DNA of 12,005 nucleotides from Candidatus Poseidoniaceae archaeon (GCA_022424925.1 JAKMGM010000122.1:1-12005), one strand, 5' to 3'. Numbered from the stretch's first letter, positions 1 to 7,409 are shown. Translations and numbers: made by a program. Notes: generated by a model from the sequence alone, not told the origin.

Positions 1-980
1 CTCTTCGTTCCTTGGCAAAATCCGACGCTTCCCTTCAGGTTACAACAAACCAAGAAACTGGTGAAGCATTGTTGGCTGGAATGGGTGAACTCCACTTGGA
101 AATTACAGTTTACCGTATCGAAGAAGAACAAAACATCAAGGTCAGCGTTAGCCCACCTATTGTGGTTTACCGAGAAGGTATTCAAGGAAGCAACCGAGGC
201 AACTCGTTTGAAGGTAAATCTCCAAACCGCCACAATCGTTTCTTCTTTGAAATCGAAGCGCTCAGTCCAGAAGTAGTAGAAGCATTGCGTGCTGGCGAGC
301 TCGGCTCAGGCACAATCCGACCAAACGATGCAAAGGAAACTGGACGAAAGTTTGGTGAACTGGGCATGGACAAAGACCTGATGCGAAAAATCTACGCAAT
401 CAACGGTTCGAACGTCCTCGTGAACGACACCAAAGGTATTCAGGGTCTTCACGAAACGCGAGAACTCATTATCGAAGCCTTCAACGGTGTGTGCTCGAAA
501 GGCCCAATCGCTGATGAACCGGTTCAAGGTATGTTTGTTCGTCTGGTTGACGCAAAACTCCACGAAGACGCAATTCACCGTGGTCCAGCACAAACGATTC
601 CGGCAGTCCGAAACGGAATCAAGGGTGCAATGATGCGAGCAAAGACTGTTCTCTTGGAACCAATGCAAAAAGCGTTCGTTTCCGTTCCAAACGATTGGCT
701 CGGACAAGTCACTCGTGAAGTCACAAACCGCCGAGGTATCATCGAAGACATGCCATCTGAGGGTGAGGTAACTACCGTTGTCGGTGTTCTTCCAATCGCC
801 GAGACGTTTGGATTCTCGAACGACATTCGTGCAGCCTCTCAGGGACGTGCAGTTTGGAACACAGAAAACCTCGGATTTGAGCAACTGCCACCTCAGTTGT
901 TTGACAAAGTCGTTGGCCAAATCCGTACTCGAAAGGGTCTCAAGCCAGAACCTTATCCTGAGTCATACTACGCTGAGTGA
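1..980 (+). CDS. fusA: Translation elongation factor EF-2, C-terminal part (5' truncated by window)
   Basis: This is the ribosomal translocase GTPase; only its C-terminal ~326 residues are present. The reading frame is open from base 3 (codons for LRSLAKSD...), so the gene continues off the left edge and the GTPase domain is not seen. Visible family signatures are TGE-LLAGMGELHLEI near the start of the fragment (domain III/IV boundary), EGKSPNRHNRFFFEIEAL, and the domain IV tip LHEDAIHRGPAQTIPA. In EF-2 of archaea and eukaryotes, the histidine of the IHRG motif is the one modified to diphthamide; here its codon is at 576-578. Domain V follows (IEDMPSEGEVTTVVGVLPIAETFGF) and the protein ends in YPESYYAE. 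The stop at 978-980 lies 5 bases before the MOSC gene, suggesting co-transcription. Archaeal EF-2 is usually about 730 residues, so more than half is missing. The symbol follows archaeal usage; fus or aef2 are synonyms. Confidence 0.96.
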   Translation, partial: LRSLAKSDASLQVTTNQETGEALLAGMGELHLEITVYRIEEEQNIKVSVSPPIVVYREGIQGSNRGNSFEGKSPNRHNRFFFEIEALSPEVVEALRAGELGSGTIRPNDAKETGRKFGELGMDKDLMRKIYAINGSNVLVNDTKGIQGLHETRELIIEAFNGVCSKGPIADEPVQGMFVRLVDAKLHEDAIHRGPAQTIPAVRNGIKGAMMRAKTVLLEPMQKAFVSVPNDWLGQVTREVTNRRGIIEDMPSEGEVTTVVGVLPIAETFGFSNDIRAASQGRAVWNTENLGFEQLPPQLFDKVVGQIRTRKGLKPEPYPESYYAE

Positions 981-985
981 GTTGC

Positions 986-1447
986 ATGAATGGCTCGGTC
1001 ACGGGCCTCTTTGCTGCCCCTCAAGGGGGAGTTCCAAAGCCATTGGTTGACGAACTCGATGTTCAGGTAAACGGTTGTGTTGGAGACTACCAGCGGGACA
1101 AAAAACACCACGGTGGTCCAAGCAGAGCCGTTTGCCTTTTCAGCTCTGAAGTCATTACGCACCTGCAGCAGAACGGCCATCCTATTTATCCTGGTTCAGT
1201 AGGTGAAAACATTCTCATCAGCGATATTCCATGGAACACAATACGTGTTGGTACGCAGTTCCACTTTGAGGAACTTGTTCTTGAGGTGACTTCGGATGCT
1301 CCACCGTGCAAGACGATTCGAGATTCGTTTCATAATGGTGCGTTCAAGGAGATCTCAGTAAAGGTCGACCCAACGATGACGCGATGGTATGCTAAAGTTC
1401 TCGTTGAGGGACGAGTTGCTCTTGGAGAAGCCGTGGTTGTCAACTAA
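986..1447 (+). CDS. MOSC-domain protein (YiiM-like, single domain)
   Basis: The 153-residue protein is a stand-alone MOSC domain, the fold found at the C-terminus of molybdenum-cofactor sulfurases and in YiiM/YuaD-type proteins. Family members bind or transfer sulfur at a conserved cysteine and some act in molybdoenzyme-linked reduction of N-hydroxylated compounds. The N-terminus MNGSVTGLFAAPQGGVPK matches the usual opening strand of YiiM-like proteins, followed by GDYQRDKKHHGGPSRAVCLFS, PGSVGENI and the conserved cysteine in DAPPCKTI (about residue 108). A GTG at 977 overlapping the EF-2 stop would add three residues; ATG 986 fits the family start better. It has no aminotransferase or N-terminal MOSC_N domain and no C-terminal extension like that of E. 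coli YiiM (about 220 residues). The stop overlaps the end of the convergent IDI-GGPPS gene by 8 bases. The specific substrate cannot be told from sequence. Confidence 0.88.
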   Translation: MNGSVTGLFAAPQGGVPKPLVDELDVQVNGCVGDYQRDKKHHGGPSRAVCLFSSEVITHLQQNGHPIYPGSVGENILISDIPWNTIRVGTQFHFEELVLEVTSDAPPCKTIRDSFHNGAFKEISVKVDPTMTRWYAKVLVEGRVALGEAVVVN

Positions 1448-3197
1448 TTCGTTTTAGTTGGAAGTCAGTCAGCTCCCGCAACGCTCGCATTGCTGGACCT
1501 TTGGGAATTCTGTCAAGACAGGCGTGTGCCTTTGCATGGTATTCAACCGCCCGCTTTTTTGCATAATCGATAGAGCCGAGGTTGGCGAGCGCTCCAAGAG
1601 CCGCACGAAGGGTCTCACTGTCAACGGCATCCCCCTTTCCGAGTGCGGCAAGCAGTGTCTGTTTATCCGGTGAGTCTGGTTGCGAAAGAGCGTGAATGAC
1701 CATGAGGGTTCTCTTGCCTTGCGCTACGTCTGAACCTGCAGGTTTGCCCAACACCTCAGAATTAGACAGCACGTCAATCAAATCATCCATGAGTTGGAAA
1801 CACAGGCCTACTGCAAGTCCCCAATCAGCCATGCAATCGATGGTCTCTTGGTCCGCTCCGGCCATTCTTGCTCCAATTTCGGCACATGTAAGGAACATGA
1901 CCGCAGTTTTTCCTTCGATCATTTCGATATAGTCTTCTTCAGAAACTGCCAGTTCCTCTTCAAACTCGATATCCATTTGTTGGCCTTCACTCACGCGACG
2001 TACCATCCAAGCAATCCTGTTGACGAGAGGAGCGACATCTTCGGCTTGCAATCCCTCAGCCTGGACTAATCGTTCGAAAGCGATGGCAAGCATCGCATCC
2101 CCAGCATTGATTGCGGTTGGCAGATCAAATTCGATGTGAACTGCATTTCTTCCTCGACGCACCTCGTCATCGTCCATGATATCGTCATGGACTAAAGTAA
2201 AGTTGTGAACGGTTTCAATCGCAGCACCAACATCGAGCATTCCAGAATGTGAATCTCCGACTGCCTTTCCAACGAGCCACGGCAGCGTTGCTCGCAAACG
2301 CTTCCCACCACCATGAATGAGATGTGTCATGGCCGCTGCTAAGCGTTCGTGACGTGATGCCAACAAGCTGGACATGATTCGTTGCTCGACCAGTGGTTTA
2401 ACTTCAAGAACCGATACATTGAGTCCTGCACCTTCCGCTTCTGGCAGCATGTGTGTAACATCACCCATGTCATGAATCATTTCATCACTCAGGTTTTCCA
2501 GCGCTTTGGAATCTCCCAAAGCGCTCCACCAATCATCGTTCATGACCCGAGCAGCAATACAACGGAACCACGGAGCAACCGAGCCGTTTGTTTGCGCCTC
2601 ATCGACGAGCATTGCCTCTAATTCTTCGTATGTCACCCACATCGTCTCAGAGACCTCGTTGGTGTTGATGTTGAGGATGACGTCTTTTTGGACTACTAAA
2701 ATATGGTCAATTTCACGTTCAATCCACGTTTCATTCATACGGGCTGAATAACGCATTTTTGTCATGAATGTGAAATCATCATGAGAAAAGTTCTGTGGGT
2801 CAATACCGAGCTCCTGCTCGAGTTTTCGGATTGCCGCCCGTTTTACCCCTATGGCTCCATCTTCATCGAGCTCGTCCTCGCTATGCAGTGGGTGAGAGCA
2901 ACATGAATTGGCCCAAACTCCCGGGAAGGTTACCTTGTCATGTGCACGACGTTGGAGAAGCAACCGGTTGTCTGAATCAAAGAGCAGTACGCTAAATGCA
3001 CGGTGATATGCACCGGCATCCCTGTGCGCTGAAATTTTAGAGAGTGGTCCGAGTACTTCGTCACGCTCATTGACGCCGATAATAGCTTCAGTCATGAGTG
3101 TCGACTGCATCGAGTCAGCACCTAAAGATTCGAGTAAATCCCTTTCCGAGTCGGACAGTTCAATGCTGGGAACATCTGTAATATCGTACCCTGCCAT
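1440..3197 (-). CDS. Fusion: type 1 isopentenyl-diphosphate isomerase (Nudix) + GGPP synthase-like prenyltransferase
   Basis: One 585-residue frame carries two enzymes. Residues ~35-225 are a type 1 IDI: NSCCSHPL (97-104), whose second cysteine C100 aligns with the catalytic cysteine of E. coli Idi; a Nudix-like helix AAIRKLEQELGI (121-132); and WIEREIDHILVV, giving glutamates E160 and E162 at metal/catalytic positions. Residues ~260-585 are a trans-prenyl diphosphate synthase: GGGKRLRATL (296-305), first Asp-rich motif DDIMD (338-342) followed by RRG, and second motif DDLID (471-475). F333 at the fifth position before the first motif resembles archaeal C20 (GGPP) synthases, so geranylgeranyl diphosphate is the likely product. 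The first half would interconvert IPP and DMAPP and the second would condense them, feeding archaeal lipid synthesis. It lies downstream of isopentenyl phosphate kinase on the same strand with a 98-base gap. No internal stop or frameshift separates the halves. Individually they would be idi and idsA. Confidence 0.93.
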   Translation of the reverse strand: MAGYDITDVPSIELSDSERDLLESLGADSMQSTLMTEAIIGVNERDEVLGPLSKISAHRDAGAYHRAFSVLLFDSDNRLLLQRRAHDKVTFPGVWANSCCSHPLHSEDELDEDGAIGVKRAAIRKLEQELGIDPQNFSHDDFTFMTKMRYSARMNETWIEREIDHILVVQKDVILNINTNEVSETMWVTYEELEAMLVDEAQTNGSVAPWFRCIAARVMNDDWWSALGDSKALENLSDEMIHDMGDVTHMLPEAEGAGLNVSVLEVKPLVEQRIMSSLLASRHERLAAAMTHLIHGGGKRLRATLPWLVGKAVGDSHSGMLDVGAAIETVHNFTLVHDDIMDDDEVRRGRNAVHIEFDLPTAINAGDAMLAIAFERLVQAEGLQAEDVAPLVNRIAWMVRRVSEGQQMDIEFEEELAVSEEDYIEMIEGKTAVMFLTCAEIGARMAGADQETIDCMADWGLAVGLCFQLMDDLIDVLSNSEVLGKPAGSDVAQGKRTLMVIHALSQPDSPDKQTLLAALGKGDAVDSETLRAALGALANLGSIDYAKKRAVEYHAKAHACLDRIPKGPAMRALRELTDFQLKRIS

Positions 3198-3295
3198 GTG
3201 AACCCCGTGCAGATGTATTCGCGCTCGCTACATGAAGAGTTCTGTAATCCTGTTTGGCTTCAAAATACGTTTGCAAATCGGAACAGCCGCTAAGT

Positions 3296-4120
3296 TCACT
3301 GTTTCTTGGTGATGATTGTGCCTCGAACCGGTTCACCCAACATCGCCGCCATGACCCGTTCTCGTATTCCACCGTTCACCATGATGACATCGACATCATG
3401 CGATGCGACGAGGGCTCCTCGCGAAGCCTTCAGCCCTATTCCACCTGTGACGTCGATTTCAGACTCATGAATCCCCTCAAAAGCTACATCCGGCGACCAG
3501 CGTTCAATGAGGTCCTCATCTGTCGCCTCTTTCGGCGGTACGCGAAGTAGACCGTCAACTCCGCCGATAGCGAAAACCAAACGCTGAACTCTTGGTAGTT
3601 CGACTGCGATTCGGGCGACCAAGTCATCACCCGACAAAATACCGAACTGTTTCTCGCCTTCGACAGAAACAACATCGCCGAACGTTACGTGAACTGTGCC
3701 TGCCGAATTCGATTCAAAACCCTCTAAACTTCCGCTGAAATCGGGTCCAGTGTTGGTTGCCCATGTGTGCGGTGGGTGGACATGCGGGATGAGTTGGCAC
3801 GATTCAAGTGCCTCACATACATGTTGATTTAACTCGAGCATTTCAGAGCGTACGCGATGTACAGCATCCAATTGCGATGTGCAATCACTGTCGTCGGGGC
3901 GTTTCATACCCTCGATGTATCCTTCGTTGAGTCTCCACTTTTTTGAACGCAAATGTCCGAACGAACCGGCACCATGTACAAGAATCACTTCGAAACCATT
4001 TTCGACACATGCAGCGACTGTCGATGCTAAGTCGTTGAGCACCTCAAGGTTTGGCGTGCACATCAATGATTTATCGGTGATAAGACCGCCTCCCCATTTG
4101 ATGACAATCCTGTCACGCAT
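3296..4120 (-). CDS. ipk: Isopentenyl phosphate kinase
   Basis: This is a cytosolic amino-acid-kinase-fold enzyme that phosphorylates isopentenyl phosphate to isopentenyl diphosphate, the last step of the archaeal variants of the mevalonate pathway. Motifs in order over 274 residues: nucleotide-binding IKWGGGLITDK (7-17); HGAGSFGH (49-56), where H56 corresponds to the catalytic histidine that distinguishes IPKs from other amino-acid kinases; TFGDVV (146-151); the phosphate-binding GILSGDDL (160-167); and DVTGGIGLK (223-231). The usual glycine loop reads KLGGS in most relatives; here it is KWGGG. The length is slightly above the usual 245-265 residues. The start is the ATG at 4120 with a weak GGAG five bases upstream on the minus strand; no in-frame start was found further upstream before the divergent neighbour. 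The product IPP is the substrate of the IDI-GGPPS fusion encoded next in the same direction. Confidence 0.93.
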   Translation of the reverse strand: MRDRIVIKWGGGLITDKSLMCTPNLEVLNDLASTVAACVENGFEVILVHGAGSFGHLRSKKWRLNEGYIEGMKRPDDSDCTSQLDAVHRVRSEMLELNQHVCEALESCQLIPHVHPPHTWATNTGPDFSGSLEGFESNSAGTVHVTFGDVVSVEGEKQFGILSGDDLVARIAVELPRVQRLVFAIGGVDGLLRVPPKEATDEDLIERWSPDVAFEGIHESEIDVTGGIGLKASRGALVASHDVDVIMVNGGIRERVMAAMLGEPVRGTIITKKQ

Positions 4121-4223
4121 GTTTGCTCCAGAAGGTTTTCGCTGATGAGCATACCTCCTCTTATCCTACTGTTCCGTACAAATCTCACCAAGGATTGATG
4201 ACCCACGGAGTTAACCAACACAC
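4121..4223. promoter_or_regulatory. Divergent intergenic region between ipk and zinc-ribbon gene
   Basis: These 103 bases separate the start of ipk (minus strand) from the start of the zinc-ribbon gene (plus strand), so promoters for both directions should lie here or just inside. I see no clear archaeal TATA box. A perfect-looking AGGAGGT on the minus strand lies directly against an ATG at 4152-4150 that opens only a 29-codon frame overlapping the ipk start, which is not convincing as a gene. The call rests on gene orientation, not on a recognised motif. Confidence 0.4.
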
Positions 4224-4559
4224 ATGTCCGATGGTCCAACACTCAGTGACTTTATGCGTCACCTGCAAGCAATCCTTGAAGAGTCAGACGATATTCCGGA
4301 CCGAGAGGACCGAGAAACCCGTCAACTTCAAATTGAGTCTGCTATTCAAGAGGCGATTCTCTTTGGTAATCGGTATAAGGAACTGGTGAGTCAAGGCACC
4401 GACCCGCTTCACTTCGTACGAAGCAGTTTGAACGACGATCACCCACAACCTATGTCGAAAGCCGAAACACTCTCGTCGGCTCATGACCACTGTACGAGTT
4501 GCGGAAAGCGATTAGAAAACGATCTTGATTTTTGCGCATCGTGTGGGGCAAAGCGATAA
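4224..4559 (+). CDS. Small hypothetical zinc-ribbon protein
   Basis: The family of this 111-residue protein is not recognised. Residues ~5-70 are predicted mostly helical and acidic (LSDFMRHLQAILEESDD, then a QIESAIQEAILFGNRYKEL helix). The C-terminus is a compact zinc ribbon with paired cysteines C90-x2-C93 and C104-x2-C107 in HCTSCGKRLENDLDFCASCG. This treble-clef-like ribbon is common in small archaeal proteins that contact nucleic acid or other proteins; no catalytic motif is seen. It starts at ATG 4224 without a strong Shine-Dalgarno sequence, so leaderless translation is possible. Its TAA stop is immediately followed by the last base of kptA on the other strand, with no gap. The regular ribbon and the clean fit between neighbours support it as a real gene; its function is unknown. 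Confidence 0.75.
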   Translation: MSDGPTLSDFMRHLQAILEESDDIPDREDRETRQLQIESAIQEAILFGNRYKELVSQGTDPLHFVRSSLNDDHPQPMSKAETLSSAHDHCTSCGKRLENDLDFCASCGAKR

Positions 4560-5255
4560 TCATTCTTCTTCTTGCTCTTCGAGTTCCCATTGAGCAATGA
4601 TTTCGAGAATAATAGGGTCATCTGCTTCAAGCCTGTAGAGGTACTCTCCCGGCATTTCATCGACGAGGAAAACAGTTTTTCCAGCTCGATAGATTATGTG
4701 TCCGTCAGCAATTGCACGTACGGTATCGACCTCAAGAATGGCCGGTCGGTGTATGCGTACATGACCTGCTTCCATAGCATTGGAAATGCTGCGGGAAAGG
4801 TGGATGTGCTTTCGGTCACCCGCAGTGATGCCAAGTTCCATTGTTGTTTCGACCTGTTCTTCTTCGCACGGCCAGTAAAGCGCCTCTGGAATTTGGTCGG
4901 TTGGCAGGTCAAGTTCGAGTTCGATTGAGTGCCCATAGGTTGCTCTAAGCATGTCGCCTTCAACCTGATAGCGTCCTTTGTCATCTGCGTTGGCAATGGC
5001 TGCAAAATGCCATCCACGTAGCCAGTGGTAGTGGCGGCGTTGCTTTGAAATTGATTCAGAGAGTTCACGAGCGTTGACCCAGCCGTTGATGTCCATCTCA
5101 ACGTTGAATTTCTCGGGTGCGTGGCGGAGAACAAGAGCCAGCATTCGGCCGAGAGAATTCGATTCTCGGTCACTCATGATGAATTTTCCTTCTTCGTTAC
5201 AGGTAGGGCAGTTGGCACCTTTGAAGTGACCATGGGCTCTGCATTGGCGCAGCAT
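4560..5255 (-). CDS. kptA: RNA 2'-phosphotransferase KptA/Tpt1
   Basis: KptA/Tpt1 removes an internal RNA 2'-phosphate by transferring it to NAD+, releasing ADP-ribose 1''-2''-cyclic phosphate; in eukaryotes this completes tRNA splicing, while the archaeal role is less certain. The 231 residues begin with a small zinc-finger-like segment (C5, H8, C16, C19) of the kind seen in archaeal members. The KptA N-lobe follows: LGRMLALVLRHAPEKF with R44-H45, DINGWV, and MLRATYGHSIEL with R104. The C-lobe is PEALYWPC, ITAGDRKHIHLS and AGHVRIHRPAILEVD (R167 may be the fourth active-site arginine). The normally conserved HGT after LY, at the NAD site, reads W128-P129-C130. The protein ends in an acidic tail EEQEEE. 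It starts at ATG 5255, includes the zinc finger, and is divergent from the thiolase. Confidence 0.9.
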   Translation of the reverse strand: MLRQCRAHGHFKGANCPTCNEEGKFIMSDRESNSLGRMLALVLRHAPEKFNVEMDINGWVNARELSESISKQRRHYHWLRGWHFAAIANADDKGRYQVEGDMLRATYGHSIELELDLPTDQIPEALYWPCEEEQVETTMELGITAGDRKHIHLSRSISNAMEAGHVRIHRPAILEVDTVRAIADGHIIYRAGKTVFLVDEMPGEYLYRLEADDPIILEIIAQWELEEQEEE

Positions 5256-5359
5256 AGTTGGAGCGGGGCACGGCGCGTTCTTAGACTCTACGGGTGCTTC
5301 GCTCGGATTCCTGCATGAACAACCGACTCAATCAAATGCTGGTGCGTCTTCGGGCTGGT
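5256..5359. promoter_or_regulatory. Divergent intergenic region between kptA and thiolase gene
   Basis: About 104 bases lie between the kptA start and the preferred thiolase start, and transcription must begin in both directions near here. No consensus TATA box or operator-like inverted repeat was recognised. In-frame ATG codons at 5315 and 5336 could extend the thiolase slightly, which would shorten this region. The call rests on gene orientation only. Confidence 0.35.
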
Positions 5360-6535
5360 ATGGTTGATGTGGCGGTCATTGGCGCAGGCCAAACCAAGTA
5401 CGGTAATCACCCCCTCGGTCTCAAAGGCATGTGGTCCGAAGCGGCTGAACAAGCGTTTTCGAGCGTCGACCATGATTTTGACCCACGTCAGGTGGACGAG
5501 GCATTCATCGGTAGCGTCGCTTTTGGTGGCGGTCAACTCGGTAACACTGCTGCGTTACTTACAGAGCATTCTGGAATGGAAGGCGTCCCAGTTCGACGTG
5601 TTGAAAATGCATGTGCATCCTCAGGTTTCGCATTGCGTGACGCTTGGATGGCAATCAAAAGCGGACAGGCTGATATCGTGGTCGCTGGCGGTATTGAGAA
5701 AATGAACGATTTATCACCGGAGCGTAAACGGTTTTGGCTCGGCGTATCAGGCGATACTGAATGGGAAAGACTTGCGGGCTTGACCTTTCCAGGAACATAC
5801 GCTCTTATGGCACGGCGTCATTTTCATGAACACAATTCATCACATGACGATTTAGTTCACATTAGCGTCAAAAACCACATGCACGGCTTTGAAAACCAGC
5901 AGGCACATCTCCGAAAACAAGTATCGTTTGAGAAGGCAGCAAGCGGGTTCATGGTTGCAGACCCACTTACGCTGTACGACTGTTGCCCTACTTCTGATGG
6001 GGCATCCTGCGTCATTTTAGCAGCCGACCATGTCGTTCGCCAATTCACTGATGACCCAGTTTGGGTTCGTTCATCTGGTGCGGGTTCTGATCGACTTGCC
6101 CTTCATGACCGACCTTCAATTACCCAGTTGGTTGCAAGTCAAAAGGCCGCGAAGTCAGCCTATTCCGCTGCAGGAATCACATCTCGTGACGTCGACTTGG
6201 CAGAAGTTCATGACTGCTTTACGATTGCTGAAATGATTGCCACAGAAGACCTTGGCTTCGCTACGACAGGCCAGGGTGGACACTTCGCTCGAGAGGGCCA
6301 TGGCATACGCAATGAGGGAGCAGTTTGCATTAATCCGAGTGGTGGTCTCAAATCAAAAGGTCATCCACTTGGTGCGACTGGTACGGGACAGGCGGTTGAA
6401 GTCTTCAAGCAACTGCGCGGTACGGTAGAGTCTGCTCGACAAGTCCGTGATGCAACCATAGGACTTACTCACAACGTCGGTGGCTCGGGTGCAACATGTT
6501 CGGTGCATGTGTTTGGGAGGGAGCGCAATGAGTGA
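5360..6535 (+). CDS. Acetyl-CoA C-acetyltransferase-like thiolase (archaeal mevalonate type)
   Basis: This thiolase-fold enzyme probably condenses two acetyl-CoA to acetoacetyl-CoA, the first step of the mevalonate pathway. From ATG 5360 it is 391 residues, the usual length of archaeal/SCP-x-type thiolases. The nucleophile is C85 in VENACASSGF; the other active-site signatures are EVHDCFTIAE (H284) and GGLKSKGHPLGATG (H335), with NVGGSGATCSVHVF at the C-terminus. The start is chosen because MVDVAVIGAGQTKYG is the usual first strand; the frame stays open upstream to TTG 5294, but those residues (NNRLNQMLVRLRAG) look non-conserved. The stop overlaps the next gene by 8 bases. In many archaea this thiolase assembles with HMG-CoA synthase and a DUF35 protein; here a DUF35-like protein follows but no HMG-CoA synthase gene is in the window. 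A catabolic (SCP2-like) role cannot be excluded. Confidence 0.9.
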   Translation: MVDVAVIGAGQTKYGNHPLGLKGMWSEAAEQAFSSVDHDFDPRQVDEAFIGSVAFGGGQLGNTAALLTEHSGMEGVPVRRVENACASSGFALRDAWMAIKSGQADIVVAGGIEKMNDLSPERKRFWLGVSGDTEWERLAGLTFPGTYALMARRHFHEHNSSHDDLVHISVKNHMHGFENQQAHLRKQVSFEKAASGFMVADPLTLYDCCPTSDGASCVILAADHVVRQFTDDPVWVRSSGAGSDRLALHDRPSITQLVASQKAAKSAYSAAGITSRDVDLAEVHDCFTIAEMIATEDLGFATTGQGGHFAREGHGIRNEGAVCINPSGGLKSKGHPLGATGTGQAVEVFKQLRGTVESARQVRDATIGLTHNVGGSGATCSVHVFGRERNE

Positions 6536-7409
6536 GTCAATCCAATGGAAAGGTTACCTTCTTTCTGTGTCGAATGACTCGCTCTACATTCAATCTCCTT
6601 TTCTCAGCAACGACGCACCAGTTTACGGACCGGACAGCGATGCGACGACAATGGGCGTTGCTGGCATTCAGTATTTGCAGTCAATCGGTGCAACATTCTC
6701 GTCTATTCATTTACCAGAATCCGTTGACGCATTCGTAGTTTATGTTGCGACTGGAGTGGATTCCCCGTTGCGCAACGAGCACCTCGATTTTGATGCGGTT
6801 CAATGGCATGTCATTGAAGGGGAACAGGCAGGGATGGTTATCTCACAGTCTGACTCCGAGCACTTTGAATTCACTGAACCACTTGGGGTTTCAAGTCTCG
6901 ATGATTCGTTCCTCTCAGAAATGGAAGCCGCCTGGGACGCTGAATGCTCGCATCTGCATGTTTCTCAAGGCGCATATGTCTCACAGTCTCAGTATTCGGA
7001 AGGTAGTTCCGCTCGCCTAACTCTCGCAGCCCAAGCATTCGGAGGCACAACCGTCTGGCCGCCACGCCAACTCGATGCGAGCGGAGCTCGTCTCCCTTCA
7101 CCTAATGGTCAACTCGATGCGAAGGCAACAGTTGAATCTTGGACAAAATTGAGCGCTGCCGGTGCTCCATCTGAGTTCTCACTTCGTGCACCAATTTTGG
7201 GTGGAATCCAAACACTTCTCGTACGTTTCAAAGAGGGGCCACGAGGCGTTTTCTTAGTGTGTGATGATGTTGAATACGCTCCCGCTATCGGTGATTCAGT
7301 TCAGTTCGCAGTACGCCGTATTTACGCTCAAGAAGGCCTCATCCGTTACGGCCTCAAGGCCTTGCCTTTGACTGAAACAAGTGTTCAGAATGAAACTCCA
7401 AAGGCTTGA
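6528..7409 (+). CDS. DUF35-like OB-fold protein lacking zinc cysteines, with N-terminal extension
   Basis: The C-terminal half of this 293-residue protein (~162-280) reads like DUF35, the zinc-ribbon plus OB-fold scaffold bound to archaeal thiolase/HMG-CoA synthase. It has RLTLAAQAFGGTTVWPPR (163-180), TVESWTKL, then OB-fold strands ILGGIQTLLVRFKEGPRG and the family-like ending GLIRYGLKALP. The four ribbon cysteines expected around VWPPR are replaced by non-metal residues; the protein's only cysteines are C140 and C245. The N-terminal ~150 residues are not clearly assigned. The stretch GPDSDATTMGVAGIQYL...AFVVYVATG vaguely recalls the start of HMG-CoA synthase/KAS III folds, but without catalytic residues. 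ATG 6528 is preceded by a good ribosome-binding site (GGGAGGG at 6515-6521) and overlaps the thiolase stop, so the two are very likely co-translated. A role as a structural partner of the thiolase is inferred. Confidence 0.78.
   Translation: MSESIQWKGYLLSVSNDSLYIQSPFLSNDAPVYGPDSDATTMGVAGIQYLQSIGATFSSIHLPESVDAFVVYVATGVDSPLRNEHLDFDAVQWHVIEGEQAGMVISQSDSEHFEFTEPLGVSSLDDSFLSEMEAAWDAECSHLHVSQGAYVSQSQYSEGSSARLTLAAQAFGGTTVWPPRQLDASGARLPSPNGQLDAKATVESWTKLSAAGAPSEFSLRAPILGGIQTLLVRFKEGPRGVFLVCDDVEYAPAIGDSVQFAVRRIYAQEGLIRYGLKALPLTETSVQNETPKA

Noticed and set aside
306..920. 204-residue open frame on the minus strand inside EF-2
   Set aside because: It is antisense to a strongly conserved EF-2 frame, its protein shows no recognisable motif, and its length follows from codon bias on the coding strand.
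4063..4152. 29-codon minus-strand frame with AGGAGGT directly before its ATG, overlapping the ipk start
   Set aside because: The Shine-Dalgarno-like run touches the ATG with no spacer, the frame is out of phase with ipk, and the peptide has no recognisable feature. A leader peptide role cannot be supported from sequence alone.
5294..5359. Upstream extension of the thiolase to TTG 5294 (22 extra residues)
   Set aside because: The extra residues do not look like thiolase sequence, while MVDVAVIGAGQTKYG at ATG 5360 is the usual family N-terminus.
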